Positions 1-10,405 of a stretch of DNA of 60,000 nt are shown in pieces. The DNA is taken from assembly GCF_001949145.1 (NCBI RefSeq), contig NW_019091585.1, forward strand, positions 333,877 to 393,876. Direction: 5' to 3'. The notes beneath the pieces are model-generated. The model was not told the origin of the DNA, did no database searches, and saw nothing but the letters and a program-made list of their open reading frames with translations. Every line of letters begins with the position of its first letter. The first letter of the stretch is position 1. The position numbers and the translations under genes were made by a program. Origin of the DNA: Acanthaster planci (lineage: Eukaryota; Echinodermata; Asteroidea; Valvatida; Acanthasteridae).

Positions 1-8
1 AAGGGATT

Positions 9-56
9 GGACATGTTGGGGGGGGGTACCCCTCGGTCTCATTTCTTGCTGGGTAT
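9..56 (+). repeat. Solo copy of the DIRS-element terminal motif
   Basis: These bases match 50638-50683, at the right end of the DIRS-like element, almost perfectly; they differ mainly in the length of a G run. Both copies read in the same direction, contain TACCCCTCGGTCTCATTTCT, and lose similarity straight after GCTGGGTAT. This is probably the right end of another copy that lies mostly to the left of the window, or a solo end. Seen directly; the assignment to the element is inference. Confidence 0.7.
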
Positions 57-324
57 AGTATATTAGTTTCATCTATGTTAGTTTCGTCCTCTTTTATAGG
101 TTTTGTCCTTTTCCTCAATTTTCGTCCTCTATTCATTAGTTTCGTTGTTAATATGAGTTTTGTCGTATATTTATTACTTTTCGTCCCATATAAATTACTG
201 TTGTGCTTTAAATGTACTTTTTGCCTATTGTGTCCCAGAAAAAAACAAACCCTGAGGAAAGGGGTTAATATGCCCAAACCATGAGACATGATCATAATGT
301 ATAATTTAATATAAAGTTAATTAT

Positions 325-1216
325 GCACCGACACCCGGCTTCCGCGTGTCCGCCTTCCCTTTCAATGCAGAGTTCCGAACGGCGGCGCATGTCAGCCAAT
401 GCAGGGTCATGTCGTAAGATGTCAACCTCCTGTGAATGCGACCTCGTAAGTTTTGGATGTTACGGGTGGACTGCATGGTGAAAACTTTGTCCTTCAGGTA
501 CCCCCACGCAAAAGTAATTACACATAGTGAGATCTGGAGAACGGGGCGGCCATTCAATTGGATGGTTAAGAGCAATTACTCGATCTCGGAACAGTTCCCG
601 TAGGAGATTCCTTATAGCGATGAGCCTGTGTGAGGAAGCCCCGTCTTGGGCCCACCACATATGTCGGAAAACACCATTTTCATGCCGTTGAATATGCATC
701 TTCCCATATACTGCCTCGTCACCTATTGTCAACCTTTCAAGAAAACTTTCATTCGCCTGACAGCTTTCCAGGAGCCATTGAACAAACCGTTCCCGTCTCC
801 TCCTGAGGTCTCCACGCAAAAGTTGGTGGCGGATGTGCATTCGGTATGGATGGAACTGCAGGTCTAACTGCGCTTGCGGTAAAACGAAGAATGGAACAGT
901 CCAAGTCCATTCCTCCTGCAACTGGTTCCCCTTGGCTGTTCGACAAGTTGCTGTCGAACTGCAGCAACGTTTTCAGGACTTCGCACTGTGTGCCTCCTTT
1001 CCGAATGACCCTTATTCAAATTAAGATTTGTCCCACGTTCTCGGTATTTGCGCACATTTTCTGAGATGGTCGACTTTGCCGGTGGATCCCTATCAGGGAA
1101 CCTTCCCTAAATGCAACTTGGGTGGCTTGAAAGCTCTTGTTTTCAAGAAATTTCGTTACGACAAACACTCTTTGCTCTTTGGTAAGTTGCACCACTTGCT
1201 GTCCTGCTTCGAACAC
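325..1216 (-). pseudogene. Decayed mariner-like transposase (DUF4817 helix-turn-helix type)
   Basis: A cut-and-paste transposase relic read on the minus strand. The N-terminal helix-turn-helix (about 1216-1090) shows LTKEQRVFVVTKFLENKSF, followed in another frame (1055-920) by the basic linker with NKGHSERRHTVRSPENVAAV. The DDE domain starts near 840 in a third frame: the first catalytic Asp is in GDEAVY (codon 720-718), the second in WWAQDGASSH, and the C-terminal part with EWPPRSPDL follows. The last stretch (about 530-325, AWGYLKDKVF) is in yet another frame, so at least three frameshifts break the gene. The third catalytic residue, normally Asp/Glu after PRSPDL, reads Asn in CNYF. I saw no clear terminal inverted repeats. 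The family is known for TA target sites; this copy cannot make a working enzyme. Confidence 0.88.
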
Positions 1217-2787
1217 TTTTCAACACTGCACTGGCCAAGTCAACACATTTAAATTAGATTATTGCATAACTTGACTCGGAAAGTGACAAGAGGCACTTTC
1301 ACTTTCATTTTCACGTTGTCACTTTCAACCAGGACAAACATGACAGAGGACGGCAACCTCATTCACTGGTTTATCCAAAGTGTTACAACTGCATGAGTTC
1401 GGCATTTGAAGCAAGATACGGGACGGAGAGAACCCCCCCCTTGTGTTGGTCGCTGTTTGATCGAAATCTCACGAATTCTTTAAATGATTGTTTTGTCTTA
1501 AATTCATTTCACTGTCATCTCATATATATTAGTTTCGGCATATATATTCATATAATATTATTTTTGTTTGATTTCTTTTGTACTAATAAAGTCATAAAGG
1601 GCGTCCCATAGATATGTTTGAATTTCGATAGATATTATTGCAGACACAATGAGCTCATATTAATCGTAATATAGTAATAAAAGCAATCTTAGTAGTTAGG
1701 TTTAAAGTTTACAAATTAATGGAAAGAGCTGAGGACCTTTTAAAATTATACTTCTTTAATCTTGTTTGCAAACAATTGAAAATACTATAGAAGAAATACA
1801 TGCACAGAAATTTCATTGTGGAGTGTTGTTGTTTTCGTAAATTTCTTTCTTAACAGTGACAGAAAGCAATTAAAGCCGTATGACATAAAGAACAATACAT
1901 TTGGTAGCACCCTGACATGTGATACAAAAAGCATACGGCACCGGATACAAAGGTTTCTTTTTTCTCTTCAAATACCTCAATTTATTAAAGACCGCAGGTC
2001 TATAAAATAAAACGCCTGTAAATTTGATAAAGTAGATCAAACCTAGATTATTTCTTTGTCAACTATTTGTTACATAATTAAAATGCATGTTTCCAGCTTC
2101 GAAAATATACTGAAACAATAACAGAATCCATAGAGAGTAAAAATCAGAGCAGATTTTACTTAAAGAGTTATATACAACTTAAATGAGCGTGAACATTAAG
2201 AAGCAAAATAGGCTTTAGTACAATAAGATTAAATCATGCCGGGTTTAAAGGCAAAGTAGTAAAACGGCGGGGACCCGTCGAGTGGGCTATCGTCGTGACT
2301 CCAGGAGTCTGTCAGTCAAGCTGCAAGAGGGAACTTGAAACTCCTACGCATTGCGTTTACGTTCGCGCAGACGGCAATTAAAGACGTTAAAGGCTGTTAC
2401 TTTTCCAGGGGGATTATTTGCTAATGTAAGTACATGTGCATTCATTTAATGCTAAACAAAAATAAAAAATAATATATATATAAATTATTAATGACAGATA
2501 ATACATATGTCCTAAAACAGGATGCTGATAAGTACAAATGCGCGAAATTTATGTCGTGAAAACGCCTTGTTAGCTCGATATTATGGTGTAGGAATATCAA
2601 CAAACTGCACCGTAGCAACCAATGTGCGGTTCCCAGACTGCGCCGCTCCGTCACTCCTTTGTTTCATTGGTATTTCCGATTTCGAAGAGATGCGGTCCAG
2701 ACTATTGAGATCGAGCAGTGTGATTTGTGGCAACGTCAGTGGTGTGAGTCTTTCTAATTTCGATTGAATTTTCGCAGAAAGCCAATC
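1217..2787. other. Non-coding, 5' region of DYNLRB
   Basis: AT-rich sequence with no credible gene. It holds a small inverted repeat (GAAAGTGACAA at 1279-1289 against TTGTCACTTTC at 1316-1326) and an AATAAA near 1583 with no gene upstream of it. The last few hundred bases before 2788 should contain the DYNLRB promoter and 5' untranslated sequence. I see no clear TATA box. Confidence 0.6.
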
Positions 2788-5700
2788 ATGGTAAGTTTCT
2801 TTTCCATAACTGAACATTAGAGCCTATATTGCAGTATTTGTTTCTAAGTATGGTACCGAAATATAACAGATATTGCAGAGTAGGTCCCGGAAAATAGGCT
2901 ATGGTTAGGTCACCGGCAATCAGCATTCAGGCATTACATGTAGGCCTACCGGCGTTGCATGTACATGTAGGCCCTACAGTTTGTACATGTACATTATACA
3001 TGGGTGGACATGTACACGTACAGTCTGTAGTGGGCTGGGTGTCGGTCTCTGTTTCCACTTTGCCCCATGTCACTTCGCCCCTTCCCCACTTCGCCCCGTC
3101 CCCACTTCACCCCATCCCCACATCGGCCGGCTACCACTACGCTCAATTTCCACTTTTCCATGCTTGAACGTGGAAACTCTCTGGGTCTGGCACAAATGAG
3201 GCACCTTTCTGGTGGTGTGGATTGACATTGTGACAATGGATGTGATAATAACATTGGAAAGATTGACCAAAATACCCCAGAATACCCCATCACTCTAAAA
3301 AACGACCCCTAGAATGACTGGTTATGTGGGTACAAGGTGAAAATCCCTTAAGAACAGTGTGACACTTTAAGCTGGCTACAAGATTGATTATGCTGGGTAT
3401 TATGCAACAATATGATTTCTTAAAATTTTCATCAAAGTTTCAGGGATTGTATGCTTGGAGACCCCCAAGTTTTTTGACATTTGAATCTTTTTCAAAAGTG
3501 GTAAGCCCCCCCAAAAAAGAAAGGCAATGGGCCGACTCTCTTTATTGCACTGACCCTATTTTTAGGAAATTTCCAATTGTAAATTGTGAGAAAATATGAC
3601 TTTGTTACTGATAAACTAACCATGCAAATTTGAAATCACCATGTGTCATGTGTTAAAACACTCACACTTTCCCCTCAAAATTTCCTTCAAACATGCCAAA
3701 CTTCAAAACGTTGCCCTTTTTTGAAAAAATTAACCCTACAGTTATTGAGCATGATGTCACAGTTATCTACATGTACCAAGGTCAATTCAACAGTTAGAAT
3801 ATAACTCTCCCTTCTATTATAGGAACAGGGTCCCCAAATTTACAGTCTCCAAAGTCTGTCCTGTAGTCTTCTTTGGATCCCCCGTATGTACATGTACATG
3901 TATGTAGGCTAGGCTACATTGTGCGTCTTCTCTTCCATTTCAATCCTTTCGTTTGAGCCACTAGGCCTTCTTTTGTGAATCCATTTCCAACAAACTTGAC
4001 TTTTAAAGACACAAATAAAAATGCATGTCTCTCCTTTCCGTGGAACCCAACAAAGATTTATCACAATAAAATTTTGGATTTGAAATATGCCGTGTTTCAA
4101 AATCGGTTGCTAACATGTTGGTGAAACATTTGAAATTATCAGGGTTGTTTTGATACACGAACATGTACCACATTTACTCCCTTTTTAAAAGAATGAGTTA
4201 CATGTGAGGCACTATTGGTCCAAAAGGTTCAGGTACAGTACATGTAGTCACTAAATTACCAGGGTACATGTAGATCGCCTTGTTTGGTAGACAGGGGGAA
4301 CCTAGTCTCTGAACCTACTGGATTCAGATTGCACATTGTTTGTGTTGTAGCTTTCCTGTGGCATGAAGGACTGTGTTACATCAGTTACATGTGGGATCCA
4401 TGCCTTCCTATGTGCTGTAGTATATGTACATGTATCCTCTCAAAACTTCCCTTAGGTGGGGGGATGTAGGATTTTCAATAACGGGGTGGCACAAACTTAG
4501 TGGGTTAAATGGGAGTGAGCAGTGTGAAGCCCGTAGTCACAACTTAATGTACTGCAGCCATTAGTCAATGTAACTTTTTTTGTCATGCAGACTGTTAGAG
4601 GGGTATACCCAGCACGCCTCCCCTCTAAATCCACCAAGTGCAGTTAGAGTTCTAAATATCCGCAGTGCAGGAGCAAAAGGGGCCATTTCTCATTTTGGCC
4701 AATCAGAATCGAGATCACGGACAGTCAAAACCTAGCACATTGTCCACCCAGTGCCTGCTTTCGTCATGCCAACAGGGTTTACTTAACATTGGCAAGTATT
4801 GAAAAGGCCTCCTAACTACACTTTGTCTGTCCCACTTTACAGAGTGAAGTTGAAGAAAGCCTGAAAAGGATTTCATCCCACAAAGGAGTTATTGGCATTA
4901 TTGTTGTCAATTCTGAAGGTGAGCATTATATACCGGTATCTTCATGCTCAAAGACGTTTCTTTGATCTGTCTACCAAGAAAAGTATTATGAAGAAAATAA
5001 GTGTGATATAGATAAATAGGAATACCGTAGCTGAATAATGTGAGCAGGCTACATGTACATGTACATGTAGGCTAAAAGTGAGTATTCACGGACAGGTGCG
5101 TAATGTACGTAATGTACAGTACTTACATGTAGAGAGTTTATTTTTTGGCGCCAACCTTTTTTTTCTTATTTTTTTCTTTTACCTTCTTTTTTTAGGTATT
5201 CCTATCAGGACAACCTTGGATAATTCCACTACTGTGCAATATGCTGGCCTACTCCATCAGCTGACAGCCAAAGCCCGTAGCCTGGTCAGGGATATTGATC
5301 CCCAGAATGACCTGACCTTCCTGCGCATCCGCAGCAAGAAGAACGAGGTCATGGTGGCACCCGGTAAGATGGCCAGCTGGGCAGTTTTGACATGTTTGGC
5401 ACAGTTTCCTTTTTTCACAGCCCTGTCATCAACTGAAGCCATGTCCAACTTTACCTGGCTTTGGCTGGAGATAATGTATGGGTTTGTGGGAGCTGCTGGC
5501 TAGCGGCTGCAGTCATCACTTATTGCCATATGTGTTGTTGCTAGCCATAGCCATTGAATTCAATCCTGCATGTACCGGTACGTTTACCTTTGGAATGTTC
5601 CACAAACTTTGAAAGTAGCATCAGTAATAACATTGCAAGAAACCTGTTTTGTCACAATTCTCCATACCATGGGTGCACCGATACGTACAATGTACATGTA

Positions 5701-6244
5701 CTGTCATTCAGAGAGAGTCTGGATGATGCCATGATATGAATAGTTACTGTACATGTTCATATTTCTGAAGTGCTAAGATAGAATATTGCTATATTATGAA
5801 AGCCATAGTAATACCCAGTCATAATATATGAAGAATTTTTGGTTTACATGGAATTCAACATTCCTCATTAGTTGCTCATTAGTATTTGCTCATTGACTTC
5901 CATGTATCAACAGATCGCAACATCCAAACATATTGAAAAAATATTGGCCTTTTGACATGCTGCCAAGAGCTTTTTAAAAGAGTCTCATTGTGACAATAAA
6001 CTCAGAGAGAAATTAAGTGCTATTTGTCCAAATCCCTCCAAATCGTTGATGCAGTTTTTTTTTTGTTCATCTTTCTGAGCAAGTTGCTCGGAACAAAATT
6101 TCAAATGCATGATTTCAAACCAATGACCAGTGACTACAGGGACCCTGATTAACAAGTTTGACATGTGATTTATTTCTCTCCTCTTCTTTTTGTCTCACAG
6201 ACAAAGAGTACCTGTTGATTGTGATCCAGAGCTCCACTGATTGA
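2788..6244 (+). CDS. DYNLRB1: Dynein light chain roadblock type (DYNLRB), 96 aa, four coding exons
   Basis: Non-catalytic light chain of cytoplasmic dynein that homodimerises and binds the dynein intermediate chain, helping to couple cargo to the motor. Coding exons are 2788-2790, 4843-4918, 5196-5363 and 6201-6244; phases agree at every junction and give 96 residues plus TGA, the same length as vertebrate DYNLRB1/2. The first coding exon is only the ATG, directly followed by donor GTAAGT at 2791. Exon 2 gives [20 protein letters not shown], exon 3 carries the hallmark [20 protein letters not shown] and [10 protein letters not shown], and exon 4 ends [14 protein letters not shown]. The whole protein is one roadblock/LC7 domain. 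AATAAA signals follow at 7229 and 7386. Whether it corresponds to vertebrate DYNLRB1 or DYNLRB2 cannot be told; invertebrates usually have one pro-ortholog. Family assignment is very secure. Confidence 0.97.
3069..3124. repeat. 16-bp tandem repeat in DYNLRB intron 1
   Basis: About 3.5 copies of a C-rich unit resembling CCACTTCGCCCCGTCC lie in the first intron. A dense patch of ACATGT-type palindromes precedes it (2935-3020). Confidence 0.8.
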
Positions 6245-7228
6245 TCTCGTTCAGTCTTGTTCATTTTGTACAGACAGAGAATGCCCCTTTTGCTTGTGTA
6301 AATACCACTTTCCTTTCAACCTTTCAGTGTGATACCCATATATTTGACTGTTAGATCTTGTAAAAGTGCACTATTGTATCCTTGGGTGTAGGATCTGATA
6401 CCGGTAGAGGTTGATATTCAAACCTAGATGTCAGGATGTGATTCTGACAGGAACATGGCGTGATCAAGCTGAACCTTGCACAAAAGTCGAGGCTGGTTGA
6501 CACTTTGTAAAAGTGAAGTTGTGATGTTGAATTAGCGTCAGATGCGAACTTCCCAAAGAAGTTAGTCCCAGTGAATTTCTTGAATCTTTTTGACCTTGAT
6601 TTCCTTTGGTTTTTACTTGTAAGAAGTGTGAACTGGTCTTTTTCAGATAAATGGTTTTCAGCCAAGTGAGAACTTTCTCAAGATTGCATGAATTCCGACA
6701 TTTTTGTTTTTGCACATTTACATTAATGATTTGATTTGCTTATCTGTAGTCTTTTTAATTTTTTTTTATTTATTGAAAACAATACAGTTTCTTCCATTTT
6801 TTTCTCTTAAACTATGAAGAAGGATTTTTAGAAATCAGTGAAAGAAAATAATAGTTTGTAGTTTTGATTTGGATATCTTCCACGGGTGGTGCATTCCCTT
6901 TCTGATGCCAACCTACCCAATGAAATCTTGTCTTTTGGCCAAAATCATAGGTTTAAAAGCATTTAGTGGACATATGAAATAGCTGTCATTGAACACTGGA
7001 TACGACTACGGTAATTCTTTACTGTTCGAGATATCGGTAATTCATTCAACTTTTTTTTTTTAAGCTCGGCCCATTTGCATTTGTGGATGATAATTACAGC
7101 TTCGCTGAATGAATCATTTGGAGACAGATATTGTTGACTTCATTGTTAGTTTTCACGGTTTTACTTTGATTAAATCCACTGTATAAGTCTTTACAGTAAT
7201 CCAATGACATATTCGTTTTATCTCAAGA

Positions 7229-7391
7229 AATAAAACTCTGTGACTTATTTGTTTTGCTTTTAACTTGAGATGAAATGAAGCGAAGGACTAATTGCTTGGT
7301 GGTGTTTATGTATTTGGTTTGAAAATTATTACAATTCTCTGTAGCTCATTGTTGATTTGAGTTCCCATACACGTATGTTGATTGAAATAAA
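7229..7391 (+). terminator. Polyadenylation signals of DYNLRB (two candidates)
   Basis: AATAAA occurs at 7229-7234 and again at 7386-7391, about 1.0 and 1.15 kb after the DYNLRB stop codon, in AT-rich sequence with T-rich and GT-rich DNA downstream. Either could end the transcript. Inference from sequence only. Confidence 0.5.
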
Positions 7392-8307
7392 CCTTCAGCA
7401 TAATCAGTCAACTAAACCAGATCTGTTCACATTTCAGTTTTTTGTTGAAAAAACTTGAAAAAAAAAGTTGCAGTGGATTTCTGAAATGTTGGGTGCAATT
7501 GATGCATGAATTTTCAGTAATCCCACCATTTGCCAATTGCCTTCTCTTTCTTATTCAAGGTTGTGAAAAAATGGTTTCAAAAAGAGATGTTCAGCAACAT
7601 GTACATGTAGGTATTTCATGCGGGATGAGGTGATCATGCAGACTGGCTGATCACGCCCAATGTGGTATGCAAAAGTAACACAATTATTTCAACAGAAAAT
7701 GACAATTAAGGTGAGGCGATGAGACAGTTTGGCTCGCTTGGAGCACGGTGAGGCATGTAGACTTTTTGTTGGGTCTGTACGTCATCGTGGACTGATTCGT
7801 CAAGAGGTTGAACGGAGACCTTGCCGCTACCTCCACAAATCATCAGTGACCACTGACCAGTAAAAACAAAATTGTCTACAAGAGTGCTGTAATAGCATAT
7901 CTGAACACTGTGTGAGCAAAGCTGTCTAGATAGTGGATACCAGACCCGAGGATTCTGACTACTCTACGAATCAAGGGTCCGGTATCACCCAATGTCTGCG
8001 TGACCAAGACTGAGGGAATTTTTCCAGCTTCCGGAAATTGCTGAATTATTCTGAAGTCATCCTGTTTTTATTCAGCACATTCGGATGGTGCCGTTGATCA
8101 TTCCCGGCCGGGTACTTAGGTATAGGTTAGCTGTTGAACCATGGAGATACATGTAGCTCTATGGTTGAATGTAAACTCCTCAAAAATCTCCCTAGAGGAG
8201 AATCTAGGAAGAATCAGGACCAGACGACGACTGGAAAATGCCCACACCCACAGGGTGCACCACCAGTAAATCGAAACACCCGAACTGTCAACTGTGACCC
8301 GTGACCT
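7392..8307. other. Intergenic region between DYNLRB and TBC1D20
   Basis: No gene seen. It holds an imperfect hairpin at 7933-7988: GGATACCAGACCCGAGGATTC pairs imperfectly with the reverse complement of GAATCAAGGGTCCGGTATCAC across a loop of about 12 nt. The rest looks like ordinary spacer. Confidence 0.6.
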
Positions 8308-8325
8308 GTGCATCATGGTACTGGT

Positions 8326-8500
8326 GAACTCGGTCCGTAACCAGCTCGATTCCAGTCAACTCAGTCCGTAACCAACTTGGTTTCAATCAACTCAGTCCCA
8401 AGTTAACTCGGTCCCAGGTCAACTCGGTCCCAAGTCAAGTCGGTCCCAGGTCAATTCGGTCCCAGGTCAACTAGGTCCCAAGTTATCTCGGTCCCAAGTC
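8326..8500 (+). repeat. 16-bp tandem array, left arm of foldback element
   Basis: About eleven head-to-tail copies of a 16-bp unit near ACTCGGTCCCAAGTCA. The inner copies are the most uniform and the outermost ones the most diverged. There are no spacers, so it is not a CRISPR-like array. Confidence 0.92.
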
Positions 8501-8930
8501 AGTGTCTGAGATCGTTAATAAGTTCATTGGGCGGTACCATGATGATCGGGCCACTTTGCCCACAACTGCACAAGTCTGACAACTTGCCAAAAATCTAACC
8601 ATATACTTCCTACATTGGGCATTTAAGGCAGAAACCAATCAAAGCTTCAATATAAGCCAATAAAGTCAACAGAAAGAAATGTCCCTGAATGGGGCTGAGA
8701 GCGCCATCATTTGTCAAACAATTTATTTTCTTATTTGTGTGAAAGTGTGAATAGAGTCCATGCATGCTGCATGGGTACATTGTTAGCGGAGCAGAGACTG
8801 TCGAGCGCCACTCATAGGCCTAATCTAGCACAGCTCCATACGAAACATACAGCATGCCAGCAAATACAACATTGATCGACAGCAAAAATATTCTAAGAGG
8901 TATACATTTTCAATCTAGCAACTTCTAAAT

Positions 8931-8995
8931 GGGACCGAGATGACTTGGGACCGAGTTGACCTGGGACCGAGTGACTTATAGGAACGAGTTGACTC
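8931..8995 (-). repeat. 16-bp tandem array, right arm of foldback element
   Basis: Four units near GGGACCGAGTTGACTT, the reverse complement of the array at 8326-8500, about 430 bp away. Confidence 0.9.
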
Positions 8996-9170
8996 AGTAG
9001 TGGGTGATGCCTGACCTAAGATTTTTTATCAAGAGTCTGAGCACAACACAAAATGCCGGCCATGTTGTAGTTGCAGAATTCAGAAAGACACGGTTCGCGC
9101 ACACTTCCAAATTACAATAAGGCATAACGCCCTTCGGCATTTCGGGGGGGGGGGGCTTCCAATTCCAACA

Positions 9171-9370
9171 GTGGATGAATTATGCCTATTGAGGGCGCTG
9201 TACTTTTTTAGAGCAGTCAGCTGTCGCGCGCTGTCGATGTCGTCGCGGTCGTCAGCAGTGTACGTGTGCCTCAGTGTTTGTACATACTTTACCGTTTACG
9301 TGTACACATGTGATTCGAGAAGTACATCCATTAGACAGAGGCACCTTTATCTCCCCATCATCACGATAAA
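9171..9370 (+). other. Candidate 5' untranslated exon of TBC1D20
   Basis: A locally CpG-richer stretch that ends in a near-consensus splice donor, AAA|GTAAGT at 9371, about 1 kb before the TBC1D20 start codon. Candidate acceptors for the next exon are the AG at 10402-10403 or the AG of CCACCTTGTAG near 10330. The exon's left edge is unknown. This is a splice-signal prediction only. Confidence 0.4.
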
Positions 9371-10109
9371 GTAAGTTTGATAGGTCTATTTATTATTTAG
9401 TAGCATCTCAGGCCCCTCTTTCAAGTCTTTCTTTTCTCTTTTATTACTAGCCTACATGTAGCACTGGGGCCTATATATGGTTCATACAGGTATCATTGCA
9501 TCGTATGCAGTTGACAAACACTGTTCACTGTTGTTTCTGTTGGATGTGATGCTTGGTGTATGTACCGGCACCAGCTTAATTGTGCTGCTTTCTGAGTCAG
9601 TCACACAGATTAAATGGTCCTTCCTAACAATTCCATGTATTATGATTACCGAAAATGGGTCACTTGGGAGACATTCCCATAGGAACGTGCACAAAATTTA
9701 CCGTTAATTCAACAGTCCCTAATGACCGATGTCTCCCTAATGTTGAAAAATTTACCACAAAATGTCTCCCAAGCGACCTATTTGGAAATATTTTTGATCA
9801 TGCAATAGATCAGAATACATTCAAACCTTGTTAATACAACATTATTCTTATAACAAGGAAATTTTTAGGTCTCATTCCTTGTTTTTTGTTGTTTTCATTC
9901 CTGATAATACAAGATTCCTGTTATCATGGTTATAACAGGGTAATTTGCCAAGTCTGAAGGAACTCTTATTAACGAGGTTCGACTGATCATATATCCATCA
10001 CTCAACCCTAATAAAAAAAATGAATGACAAATTTGCAGAAAGCCTATTAGGAGAGAGTTTCATATACGTGTACATGTACAGACATCACTCCATTTCTCCT
10101 ACAATGAAT

Positions 10110-10260
10110 TATCAGCCATCAGAAAGCGATAACATGTCCTGATAAGTCAAAGTTTAGCAGGGAAAATTTGGGGAAAAAACACATAATTTTCAGACCAATT
10201 AAGGTTTGCACACAGGGTGTCAAATGATGCCAAATGATGTCCATGTATGGAATCTGCCTG
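10110..10260 (+). repeat. Dispersed repeat, copy 1 (CAGGGTGTCAA family)
   Basis: Resembles 36745-36905 and part of 37555-37690 in the same direction. Shared landmarks in order are CATCAGAA..GATAACAT, a middle A/T-rich part, and CACAGGGTGTCAARTGATG followed by GATGTCCATGTATGGAA. It lies just upstream of the TBC1D20 start codon. Confidence 0.6.
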
Positions 10261-10405
10261 ATATTTGGAATTTTTTTCAGTTCCTTTGTTTACAAATGCA
10301 GTTAACAGTAACCTTAAATTCCACCTTGTAGGGTACTATAACAGCATTGCCAAATGTGCAAAGTGTTACAAATGCCTGGGGTAGTCTGATCCCGGAACAT
10401 CAGCC

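Larger units (their letters stand above)
8308..9011. mobile_element. Foldback-type element with 16-bp tandem-repeat arms
   Basis: The left arm (8326-8500) is about eleven copies of a 16-bp unit close to ACTCGGTCCCAAGTCA. The right arm (8931-8995) is about four copies of its reverse complement, GGGACCGAGTTGACTT. Outside the arrays a short inverted pair remains (GCATCA on the left, TGATGC on the right). TGACCT directly flanks both ends (8302-8307 and 9012-9017) as a possible worn target duplication. The roughly 430 bp core has no coding potential. Inverted arms made of short tandem repeats define foldback transposons, known from Drosophila FB and sea-urchin TU elements. Family assignment is inference. 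Confidence 0.75.

Noticed and set aside
8326-8500. CRISPR-like direct repeat array
   Set aside because: Units are contiguous 16-mers without spacers, in an animal genome, and have an inverted partner array. They are foldback arms.
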